Shown here one piece after another: positions 44,837-53,275 of a stretch of 64,000 nt of DNA (position 1 is the first letter of the stretch; each line of letters opens with the position of its first letter). Both the position numbers and the translations under genes were made by a program. The notes under the pieces were generated by a model. That model searched no databases and was not told the origin of the DNA. It worked only from the letters and a program-made list of their open reading frames with translations. The stretch comes from Nannochloris sp. 'desiccata' (lineage: Eukaryota; Chlorophyta; Trebouxiophyceae; Chlorellales; Chlorellaceae). The stretch covers positions 1,054,001 through 1,118,000 of the forward strand of contig JAGTXX020000012.1 in assembly GCA_019044685.2 (NCBI GenBank), read 5' to 3'.

Positions 44837-45127
44837 TTTTGTCCCATGCAATAACGTATTCAAGTTTGCGGATAAAGATGATATAGGTTTGAGCTCCCAG
44901 GCACACACAACTTGAAGGATAGCTATTTTTTCAAAAGATAAACAACTTGCTATATATATGGCATTTAGATATCAAGTACTTGGTTTGATCTTTCGGGAAT
45001 CACTCGAACAATGCATTACGTCCTGCAAATGTCAATTTAAGAGCTTTATAAAATCGAATTTTAAGCAAATGACATTGTAGATAAATTTAAAAAATTCGAA
45101 GAGTTCTGCCCCAATAAAGCTAGAATA

Positions 45128-47029
45128 ATGCGTGTAGAATTTTTAGCACCGCAGCATGTGGCGCCAATAGCACGTTTGCCGTCTTTTCTGCCTTTAGTGA
45201 GAAATCGCAATCTCTTGTCCACCATTGCCACTGCCACCACCTCTTCCTCTTCTCCTCAAGAGCAAAATACGAAGAGGATACAAGAACTAATGGACAGACA
45301 GCCACGTTCATCAGATGCAGAACTTGTTTCAGACCTCCCTGGTCCCTCCAGAGCTACGGCTACTGCGCCACCTCCATCACCACAACGACAACAGCCAACA
45401 GCCACTGAAGGTCTCCTTGGGCCACCGCCTCGGCGACGAACAACAGACGCACCACGTACAAGAGCCTCTATCCCAGGCCCGGCAGACCCTCAACTCGTTT
45501 CTCTCACAAGAGAACTCCTTCAGGCATCAACTGAGGAAGACGTAGACGCAGTTTTAGAAAGAAATGCGATCATGCTACCTCAATTCAGAAGACTACTAAC
45601 TTACCTCGACCGACAAAATGCTGTAGATGTAGCTCTCCATGCGTGTCGCTGTATGCAACGCCGCTACCCTGAAGACCCCTCTGCTGCAGTGTTGTTATGG
45701 ACAAAATTAATGAAAATGCATAGTAAACGACCTAGCGGCGCTGCTGCTGCTTTAAAGATCTACGACGAGGCTGTTCGCAGTGGAGTCTGCCCCGACCTTG
45801 TAGCTTATAATACAGCAATCTCCGCTGCTGGAAAGTGCAAAAATTGGAAGAAATTAATGAAAATTAGAGATGATATGCGTAAATCAGGCTGCAGACCAGA
45901 CGCATTTACCTTTAGCAGCATGCTAAGTGCCTGTCAAGCTGCTGGAAATTGGCGGCAGGCGCTTCATTTTTTCCGGGAAATGGAGTTTCTACAACTTGAA
46001 CCCAATGTAGTTCATTATACTGAATTAATGACGACACTGCAACGTGCTGGAGAATGGGAAGAATCCATTTCTGCCTTCCAGAAGATGGAAGCAGCTGGGG
46101 TAGCAGCCGATACAGTGAGTTACAATGCAGCCATCACCGCCTGTGCTCGTGGGGCAGATTGGGAACGAGCATGGTCTGTGTTTATTTCAATGCGTCGTTC
46201 TGGTGTTGAACCGTCTATAGTTAGCTATAATGCGCTGTTGTCTGCATGTGAACGAAGTGGCCAGCCCGATAGAGCTCTAGAAGTATTTAATTCAATGAAA
46301 AGACGTGGCCATTTGCCGAATGCTGTGACCTACAATACCTTAATTTCTGCCTGTGCAAAGGCTGGCAGAATGGATGAATCCTTATCTATGCATACAGAAA
46401 TGCAAAATGCAGGCTTACCGGAAGACGCGTTCACTCTTACGGCTCTCTTGACTGCCTGTGAACGTACTGCCGACTGGAAACTGGCTTTGGAATTTTTTCA
46501 AAATTTACAAGGACGGGGTGTTCGCCCGAATACTGTAGCCTTCAATCAGCTCATTGCGGTACTGGGATCTGCGCAACAATGGCGATTAGCTATTGAAGTA
46601 GCGGGGGCAATGAGTGAAAAGGGTGTAACCAAGGATATCGTTACCTATGGATCGTTGATTTCCGCAATCGAAAGAGCGGGACAATGGCAGGAGGCGTTGG
46701 ATGTGTACGATCGCATGCTTGAAGAAGATTTAAAACCTAATGTATACATATTTGCATCTGTTTTAAACGCGTGTGAGCGAGGAAGAAAGTGGGATCGTGC
46801 AACGGAGCTGTTCCAGGCCATGCAAGCGATGGGAGATACCCCGTTGCCGCTGAGTACGGTGGGTGTCCTAGCGAGAAGGGCCATGTATGCCTCGCCTGCG
46901 TTGTTAAGTAGAATGCCTGCACCGTTGGTGACGGCAGCGCAAGCGGCGATGGATACAGGTAGAGCAGCAAGGAGATGGATTAATCGAGGAAGTAATAAAG
47001 ACGATGCAGCAGTGGCTTTGAAGGATTGA
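45128..47029 (+). CDS. P-class pentatricopeptide repeat (PPR) protein, organellar
   Basis: A single 633-residue exon. The first ~120 residues are Ser/Thr/Pro/Arg-rich with a basic start (ARLPSFLPLVRNRNL), consistent with plastid or mitochondrial import. About eleven tandem 35-residue PPR motifs follow from near residue 190 (LVAYNTAISAAGKCKNW, VVHYTELMTTLQRAGEW, TVSYNAAITACARGADW, IVSYNALLSACERSGQP, AVTYNTLISACAKAGRM, TVAFNQLIAVLGSAQQW and others). Each ends in G-x-x-P-N/D-like residues. There are no E, DYW or SMR domains, so RNA editing by this protein is not expected. P-class PPRs bind organellar transcripts and affect their stability, splicing or translation. The target cannot be assigned by eye. 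Confidence 0.95.
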   Translation: MRVEFLAPQHVAPIARLPSFLPLVRNRNLLSTIATATTSSSSPQEQNTKRIQELMDRQPRSSDAELVSDLPGPSRATATAPPPSPQRQQPTATEGLLGPPPRRRTTDAPRTRASIPGPADPQLVSLTRELLQASTEEDVDAVLERNAIMLPQFRRLLTYLDRQNAVDVALHACRCMQRRYPEDPSAAVLLWTKLMKMHSKRPSGAAAALKIYDEAVRSGVCPDLVAYNTAISAAGKCKNWKKLMKIRDDMRKSGCRPDAFTFSSMLSACQAAGNWRQALHFFREMEFLQLEPNVVHYTELMTTLQRAGEWEESISAFQKMEAAGVAADTVSYNAAITACARGADWERAWSVFISMRRSGVEPSIVSYNALLSACERSGQPDRALEVFNSMKRRGHLPNAVTYNTLISACAKAGRMDESLSMHTEMQNAGLPEDAFTLTALLTACERTADWKLALEFFQNLQGRGVRPNTVAFNQLIAVLGSAQQWRLAIEVAGAMSEKGVTKDIVTYGSLISAIERAGQWQEALDVYDRMLEEDLKPNVYIFASVLNACERGRKWDRATELFQAMQAMGDTPLPLSTVGVLARRAMYASPALLSRMPAPLVTAAQAAMDTGRAARRWINRGSNKDDAAVALKD

Positions 47030-47100
47030 TAACGCAGTCCCTCGGGTTTTCCTCGTATTTTCTTATTCTTATTCTTATTGATATCTCGATGTATTTGCCC

Positions 47101-47151
47101 CTTACCGTTATGCTTCTCTTACCGTTATGCTTCTCTTACCGTTATGCTTCT
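47101..47151. repeat. 17-bp minisatellite, three perfect copies
   Basis: The unit CTTACCGTTATGCTTCT is present three times head-to-tail with no mismatch, 72 bp after the PPR stop. It is preceded by a short CTTATT repeat around 47058-47078. It lies in the probable 3' UTR. Confidence 0.95.
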
Positions 47152-47328
47152 TTAATAGCAAAAGAACAATATATTAGATGGATTGCACTGAATATTTGCA
47201 AGCGAAACAGGCACTTCTCTCTAGGAAAACAGCAATGAAAAAAAAAAGAGGCAAAAGCGGCAGCGGAAGAAATTAAAAAATTCTTCATTTTGATTTTTTT
47301 TAAAAATTATAGCAACAGGATTACTTTT

Positions 47329-47930
47329 TCAAGAACAACTTTCCATGCAACCTGTAACTACATACAACCCTGTCCAGTAGAGAGCAAGCAACCCTAATCC
47401 CTGAGGGGCTTGGCTCCACACCAGTGCGGCACCAGCCCAAACGCTCAACACAGCCCCTACATATTGAGGGTGAGATACAACGTTGAAAGGGAACCCATTG
47501 ACCCAGGGGATCTTATGTCCAAGCTTGAACCCATAGTAGACACCAGCATGGCCAATAGCGTTGAAGATACCAGCATTAAGAGACTGGCCAGCGACACCAA
47601 GGCCCAAGCAAGCAATCCACTGGAATGGAGAAACAGCGAGAAGATCGAGGCCTGAAGGTTTGCGTAACATGAACCAGCAGATCACAGAAGAGAATTGAAG
47701 GACTGCAAATTGGGAAGAATAAGTGAGACAAATGGATCATGTTTTTGATGGGATTTTGATCACTTGCCTTTTAGGAGCCAAGCAATGGTTTCAAAGACTT
47801 CAACAGATTTCTTCTTAAACATTCTCATCCAAGCGCTAGGGAAGAACCAAATGAAGGCATATAGGATGTGTGCAGAGGCCAGGCTGGCAACGATACCCCA
47901 TTCACTTCCAAGAATCTCTTTGATCGTCAT
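47329..47930 (-). CDS. PLMT: Phospholipid N-methyltransferase (PLMT/PEMT)
   Basis: Two exons, 47768-47930 and 47329-47702; 178 residues. The 65-nt intron starts GCAAGT and ends TTTGCAG. A GT donor in the needed phase is absent, so this is a GC-AG intron. The protein has about four hydrophobic helices. The C-terminal signature GHKIPWVNGFPFNVVSHPQYVGAVLSVWAG matches the SAM-binding and conserved region of the PEMT/OPI3/plant PLMT family. These ER enzymes methylate phosphatidyl-monomethyl- and dimethylethanolamine to phosphatidylcholine. The length is close to plant PLMT. The exon 1 product begins MTIKEILGSEWG. Confidence 0.9.
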
Positions 47931-48375
47931 TTTTAAAACAACTCACTAGAACAATGCAGAAATTCTAGTATCTTCTAATTCTAGATAGAAATAAAAAAAC
48001 AATACAATTTATTGTCTTAGAGGAAGTTAACAGGGTTTTAAACAAGCTTTTCTTTTGCCACTACCGTTTCCTTGCCGTTACCGGCTCGCCCATATCTTTG
48101 TATGGAAAGCCCTAATCGAGTTGTGGTTGTCCAAGCTTACTTTATAATTGGGGCAGGCCATCGATATTTGGTGGAAAGGGATAGTTTTGAAGTCTAATTC
48201 AATCTCCCGCCTTCGAACCTCGGTGGCGGCAAACACTTTTCAACGTTAAATCAAGTTTCTCTTCCATTTGCTGCAGAAAGAATTGCATCCAAGGGAGATA
48301 GCCTTGATCAGGTATGGGAGTGGTGGGCGGGTCGCGCTTGAGCACACACCGCTCTCTGCCTCACTTGAAAGCAAA
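47931..48375. other. Intergenic, PLMT to isopentenyl phosphate kinase
   Basis: 445 bases upstream of PLMT and downstream of the IPK stop. No coding frame. A TTCGAA string near 48212 is not part of a tRNA (see rejected). Confidence 0.4.
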
Positions 48376-49305
48376 TTATCCTTGTACTACTTCGGTCCCT
48401 AGCCAATTGGGTACTGACTCCTTTAGCTCAACAACAGTACAAGCTTGCCACGCATCTACTGTACCTGCTTTCACTACTCGGACCCGGGTTCCCTCCATCA
48501 CCATATCCACTGCTTCTGCCACTTTTGCGTTGATGCCACCTGAACTGTCGTGCTCCAGCGCTGATGTTTCAATGGAGTCTATTTCCCTACGATTCATGAG
48601 ATACGCGGCGGTCCATGTTCTCGAGCTATCATCTACAATAATCTCTCGCAGGAGTTTTGGCTCTGAGGTATCAGGACCGTAATAATCCGTGCTAATGTTT
48701 CCTACCGCTGTGCCAGGAGGCTTGTCGTAAATGCCAAGAACATTGGTCATAAAGACAGCTCCGATGCGCGGTCTAAAATATTGACAAAGCCGTGTCACTA
48801 TAGGATCCCCCCCTAAGATAGTGCACTTTAGTGCAGTATCAATTACGGCATCTCCATGAATCACAGGCACATACCCATGGGAAAGCAGTGCAGCAATATG
48901 CGAACAGCCATCGGTCACGATTTTTTTATTCTCAGTTGTCCAGCTTCCTAGAGGAGATACTCCCACAGCAGGGATACCATATTTGACTAGCACAGACACG
49001 ACAAGGTGATTGAGTTTTGTAACGGAGAGGCGTGTTTTAGCAAAGCCCTTTAAAGTGGCGGAGTGGGAGGCGGTGGGGAAGCCGCCGCTGCAGATGCCAT
49101 GTTCTGCTGCTTGAAAGTGCCCAAAGCTGCCAGCGCCGTGAACAATTATCAGTCGTATTCCATCAGCGTACATCTGTCGCACTTGGTTGGCTACATTTTC
49201 TAATACTGCCCCGTTTAGAGTTTCGAATTGATCCTTTTTCGTGATCGCCGCGCCACCTATTTTTATGATACAGTCCACTCCTGGAACAATGGTATGAGAT
49301 GGCAT
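48376..49305 (-). CDS. IPK: Isopentenyl phosphate kinase
   Basis: A single 309-residue exon of the amino-acid-kinase fold. CIIKIGGAAITKKDQFETLN is the Gly-rich nucleotide loop with the Lys of the family. LIIVHGAGSFGHFQAAEHGI carries the HGAGSFGH motif whose final His defines isopentenyl phosphate kinases against fosfomycin and glutamate kinases. VIHGDAVID and FMTNVLGIYDKPPG complete the ATP site. IPK converts isopentenyl monophosphate to IPP, recycling dephosphorylated isoprenoid precursors. In plants it is cytosolic and supports both isoprenoid pathways. No targeting peptide is evident here. It is divergently paired with the Popeye gene, 321 bp away. Confidence 0.93.
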   Translation of the reverse strand: MPSHTIVPGVDCIIKIGGAAITKKDQFETLNGAVLENVANQVRQMYADGIRLIIVHGAGSFGHFQAAEHGICSGGFPTASHSATLKGFAKTRLSVTKLNHLVVSVLVKYGIPAVGVSPLGSWTTENKKIVTDGCSHIAALLSHGYVPVIHGDAVIDTALKCTILGGDPIVTRLCQYFRPRIGAVFMTNVLGIYDKPPGTAVGNISTDYYGPDTSEPKLLREIIVDDSSRTWTAAYLMNRREIDSIETSALEHDSSGGINAKVAEAVDMVMEGTRVRVVKAGTVDAWQACTVVELKESVPNWLGTEVVQG

Positions 49306-49626
49306 TGTGATGAATTGAAATTACAATAGCAATTAAAACCCAATTGGTCCCTATAATAAACTGAATTTCAAATAGTTTTTCAAAAAAAATTGCCAAGACG
49401 TTTTTAAACCGTTTTAACGGTGCCTGGATTGTCGCAAAAATGACTTTCAGTGGCTACTCTGAGCCTTGTTGCCGTATTGAATAAATCATAAAAATTCAAC
49501 GCATGTCAGTTAACAGACTACATCCAGAAAACGTGTATTGTGCAGTGATCATTCTTATACTTTTGATTCCCAAGATTCCATAAACCTTCCTTTAGATACC
49601 CTTGTTTCGCCCTTAAAGACCTGCCA
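49306..49626. promoter_or_regulatory. Divergent upstream region of IPK and Popeye genes
   Basis: 321 bases between start codons. A/T tracts, no coding frame, no recognised element. Confidence 0.4.
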
Positions 49627-50922
49627 ATGCATACATACCTACCTGCAGGTCCGCTGGGACAGTTAAGCGCTGCGTCATTTTTCTTCGCTGCCGTCTTTGG
49701 AGACGTTCTTCTGATTCGTCTTTTCCTGTCGCTGGCCAATGTTTTTCTCTTCGCTTCTGCGTTTTTAGGCCAGCCACGGTGGCCTTCTCTTAGTTACACT
49801 GGTGGCGTATTTTTAGATACCGTCATATGGTCCGGGCTGTCAGGTACGCTACATATAGTAGCTCTCATACGTCTCCTTGCCGACGAGCGTCCAATAAAAT
49901 TTAAAAATGAAGAAGAAGAGCAATTATGGCGTTTCTTTTACCGAAGAAGCGGGATGGGGCGCTTAGAGATGCAACAAGCACTACGGTTTGGTCTTTGGCG
50001 AAGAATTAAAGCTGGAGAGGTCATTTTAGACCCTCTTGCTGCATGTTCCCGTCTGTGTCTCATGATAGAAGGCACGGGTGACTTCACTGCCACAGCTAAA
50101 AGCTTTATTGAATCGGGTCTTTTCAGTTCAGATGGCACCCCAACTATATCTAGTAAATTATTTAGCGGTTCCCTTTTCGACATGCGACTCTTAAACTCCT
50201 TTGGCTTGTATATTGGCATGGAAGGGCTAGGCAATGAAAAGTGGTTTTCAGCAGTCGCAACATCAGATTGCTTGGTGTATGAATGGACAATAGAGGAATT
50301 GAATAAGATGGCAACACAATGTTCCCCAGCATTAAGCCATGCATGGCGTAATCTCATAGCTACCCAGCTTGCAATCACCTTTGCTTGGAGAGAAATGCAA
50401 TCTTTGCCGCCAATCGCAGGGACGGGGGAATCTGAAAGCCCCGCCATCTTTCTTGGCGCTCGATCTCGAGATTTTACAGATCCTTTACGACGGTATGAAC
50501 AACAGAACACTGACTGGTGTAATTTTCATGGTATTTTCAAATGGCTGTGGAGATCTATCCACCCCTTGATGCCACCAGGCGTTCGACATAATGATTTGCC
50601 GGTCCATGGCATTCTGGCTCGAAATAGAATCCTTGCTTTGAAAGAATCTCAACTACGCGTCGCAGCAGTAAGATCAGACGCTGCAGAAAATAATATTAAC
50701 AGCCGACATGTGGATGCGTACAGGTTAGAAGATGAAGAAGCGACATTAAGAACGCTGCGTCGCTTAGAAAATTTGAGGGTGTTGGAAAATACTGACGTGG
50801 TCGTACTAGTAAAAGAAATGAGCGTTCGTAGAGGGAGGAGAATAAGAGCGATTGATTTACACGATGAAGGTGGGAGTATACGAAGCGATCCAGGACCTAC
50901 TATACCTCCAGGATCACCTTGA
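49627..50922 (+). CDS. Popeye-domain (POPDC-like) membrane protein
   Basis: A single 431-residue exon. Three hydrophobic segments are followed by the Popeye signature: the third helix (GGVFLDTVIWSGLSGTLHIVAL) leads straight into RLLADERPIKFKNEEEEQLWRFFY. This resembles the R/K-P-I-K-F-x-x-E-x-E-x-L-Y-x-x-L-F motif of animal POPDC proteins. A beta-roll cyclic-nucleotide-like fold follows (IKAGEVILDP, LCLMIEGTG, SGSLFDMRLLN, SDCLVYEWTIEELNKM). The animal cAMP-binding motifs DSPE and FQVT are not recognisable at the matching places (FSAVAT stands near FQVT), so cAMP binding is uncertain. A basic C-terminal tail (RRGRRIRAIDL) follows. The family is best known from animal muscle membranes; its role in algae is not known. 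Confidence 0.82.
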   Translation: MHTYLPAGPLGQLSAASFFFAAVFGDVLLIRLFLSLANVFLFASAFLGQPRWPSLSYTGGVFLDTVIWSGLSGTLHIVALIRLLADERPIKFKNEEEEQLWRFFYRRSGMGRLEMQQALRFGLWRRIKAGEVILDPLAACSRLCLMIEGTGDFTATAKSFIESGLFSSDGTPTISSKLFSGSLFDMRLLNSFGLYIGMEGLGNEKWFSAVATSDCLVYEWTIEELNKMATQCSPALSHAWRNLIATQLAITFAWREMQSLPPIAGTGESESPAIFLGARSRDFTDPLRRYEQQNTDWCNFHGIFKWLWRSIHPLMPPGVRHNDLPVHGILARNRILALKESQLRVAAVRSDAAENNINSRHVDAYRLEDEEATLRTLRRLENLRVLENTDVVVLVKEMSVRRGRRIRAIDLHDEGGSIRSDPGPTIPPGSP

Positions 50923-51337
50923 TGTGATCTTTCTTCCTTTTTCTATTCAAAATGTTGTATCTTTTATTACAATTTCCTCTACAAAGCAATCAACGGCAAT
51001 TGAGCTTTTATTATTTTTTCAATAATTTCATTCTTTATTTATAATCCTTTTCTCGCTTGTTATAAAGCCATTATCAACGAAAAAGTAAATGAAAGTCTAA
51101 ACAATCGAGCAAGGGGAAGGGGGGGCTTGGGGGAAGATAGCCAGGCAAAAAGGCTGCCAGAGAGCCGACAGCGTAGGAGCACGCGAGCAGGGCTTGAAGT
51201 CAAAGGGGAATAGGGAAAGATAACGCTACAAAGTGCGTGAGTTAAGTCCATAGTTTGTCCAAGTTTTAAAGGATCACCATAATGGTGTTTTAAATAACTT
51301 GATAGATAAGTTTATTGGAGTTATTTAAATAATAAGC
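50923..51337. other. Convergent intergenic region
   Basis: 415 bases between two convergent stops. T-rich on the left; a purine-rich patch (GGGGAAGGGGGGGCTTGGGGG, about 51114-51134) on the right. No coding frame. Confidence 0.4.
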
Positions 51338-52238
51338 TTAGTGCTTCCAGAAAGCACCGGTGTGGGTACCAGTGGCGAGGATTTTCTTGGCAAACTTATG
51401 GAGGAGGAAAGTTTTCTCGTCATGGGTAGCAAGAGCCTCAGCATCAGAGTCCCATTTCCAGTGTCCGGTAGGCAACAACTTCTTCAACTTGTCGAGTTTG
51501 TGTTTGGGGAGGAAGAACTGGCCCTCAACATCTTCCTCCTCAGCATGCCAAGTCCAAGCACCAGTGGGCAACAACTTCTTTAATTTATCGAGTTTGCCGT
51601 GGAAGAGGGAGTCAGGTTCAACTTCTTCGGTTTCCTCAGTCTCAGCATGGATTTTCCAAGCGCCAGTAGGGAGTAGCTCCTTGATCTTGTCGAGCTTGCC
51701 CTTGAATAAGAAGAAGTCAGCGTTGGCCTCGTCATCACCGTCTTCAGCTAACATTTTGCGGCCGAACAAATGGTGAAACAAGGGTTTGGGGCCAGTAGCA
51801 CCGGTAGGACTCTGAAGAATTGTTAAGAAATTGAGGTTAGTAATGAGAAAGACAAGCAAAATTGTCGGCAGGTGAGATTGCATGCTCATTTGCCACGGTT
51901 GACCGAAATTGACTTTCGCCATTCCGGGGGCTTTTGTATGTACTTGCCTTGAATAGTTTCTTGTGTAGGTCGAACTTGTGTGAGAGGAAAAACTTGTCAT
52001 CTGCATGGAGTGATTTAAAGAAGAGTTCGTTGAGTCAACCACCATCAAGATGGGATGCCATTCGGAGGTAAAACCCAAGGCCAGACTAGCGCTGAAGGTG
52101 CCATTGCGCTGTGCATGGCATACAAATGGCATGCATGCACAGATAACTGACTAATTTGAACTTACCATCAGATGCAAAAGCTGGGGAGGCAACTGCCAGA
52201 ACTAATGCCAAAGCGAGGAGGAGAGTGGAGCGTCTCAT
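51338..52238 (-). CDS. Secreted internal-repeat protein (KLDKLKKLLPTGxW repeats), unknown family
   Basis: Three exons: 52166-52238, 51948-52000 and 51338-51811. Introns are 165 nt (GTAAGT) and 136 nt (GCAAGT, so GC-AG); 199 residues. A textbook signal peptide (MRRSTLLLALALVLAVASPAFA) is followed by about five degenerate copies of a ~32-34 residue unit. The unit is an F-F-L-x-K lead, an amphipathic basic segment G-K-L-D-K-L-K-K-L-L, the core P-T-G-A-W-x-W-H-A-E and an acidic spacer. Three copies are near-identical; one at the start (exon 2) and one at the end are diverged. Codons differ at third positions while residues are kept, suggesting purifying selection. I know no family with this motif. 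A secreted or lumenal structural protein, or a precursor of cationic peptides with acidic spacers, is possible but unproven. Confidence 0.85.
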
Positions 52239-53275
52239 TCTGTAGTCAAGCAATGCAATGCAAGGCATAAAAGGTTGCAGAATGAATGCACAATGAAATT
52301 AATATGCTGCAAAATGACGGAGATCCAGCTTCTTGAACTGCCAGCGTTGGCTTTGCATCGGGGAAACGAACGAAAAAGGGGGTCAAACGAGGCAGTGCCT
52401 CGAATTGAATTCAAAAACGATGCATTTAATCTTCGAGGCAGATCAGCAGCTATATTTAGGCTAAAAGCCCGCTGCTCTTCAGAGCTAGCGCATTTATGTA
52501 ATTTGAAACCCTTTTTCCACCACGCAAATAGCTAAATTTGTGTCTCTCTGCGGACTTAAGCTTTTTAGTTGCACATCTCAACCTCCGTTAACATGAGGTG
52601 TGTTTTGTGCTTCAGCCCACTAGCTACGTTTCCTCGGACATTTTTATTAGTACAGAGTCTCTCCTGTTGGTATCAAAGCTTTCTTCCCTTAGTTTTGTCA
52701 AAGCAGTATTCTAATTTACGAGTGCAACGTCGTAGGTAACTGTCGTGGTTGCAACTTTACTAAATACTAGCAGAGCCACGGTTCAAATACGCCCTGACAG
52801 TTATAAAATTTTGCAACCGCCTTATTGTGAACACGCTTGCAGTCGTTCTCCAATATTGCTGTCGTCGTCCAACTATTTCCCCCTCTATTTCAACGGTTGT
52901 CTTTCTTTCTTTCTTTTCACAAGTAAAGTGTCCACCTGGTTCTATATCATACAAGGCCATGCAATCACTTCTGAAACTCGGCTTTGTAAATATATATCGG
53001 CTTCTCTTTTGACAAATCTCTTGCTACCCTTGCAAGGCATCTAATGTCACCTGGCTGCCCAGATGCATTCAATCAATTCTTTGAGCGCCGTGAGGGGTTT
53101 TAAATTTTCCCCAAATTCAACATGAAAATCTTGACGGAGCGATCTCAATTGCAATTTTTATTACTGCACCCATTTCAAGCGAAATTTGTCGCAATGGAAC
53201 AGTACAACTTTGCCTTAGGTTGGTGCCTCAGCTCTTCAACTATTGTACAAATGTACCATCTCGTTCAATTAAATA
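52239..53275. promoter_or_regulatory. Long divergent spacer between repeat protein and flavo-oxidase
   Basis: 1037 bases between start codons, the longest divergent spacer here. Short frames within it (for example 52745-53044) have no supporting features. It may hold regulatory elements for either gene; none is recognisable. Confidence 0.4.

Noticed and set aside
48195..48235. TTCGAA string resembling a tRNA T-loop on either strand
   Set aside because: The flanking bases do not form a T-stem and no D-arm, anticodon arm or acceptor stem can be drawn.
52745..53044. 99-codon frame between the repeat protein and the oxidase
   Set aside because: No recognisable domain, begins with a non-ATG codon and overlaps other chance frames on both strands.
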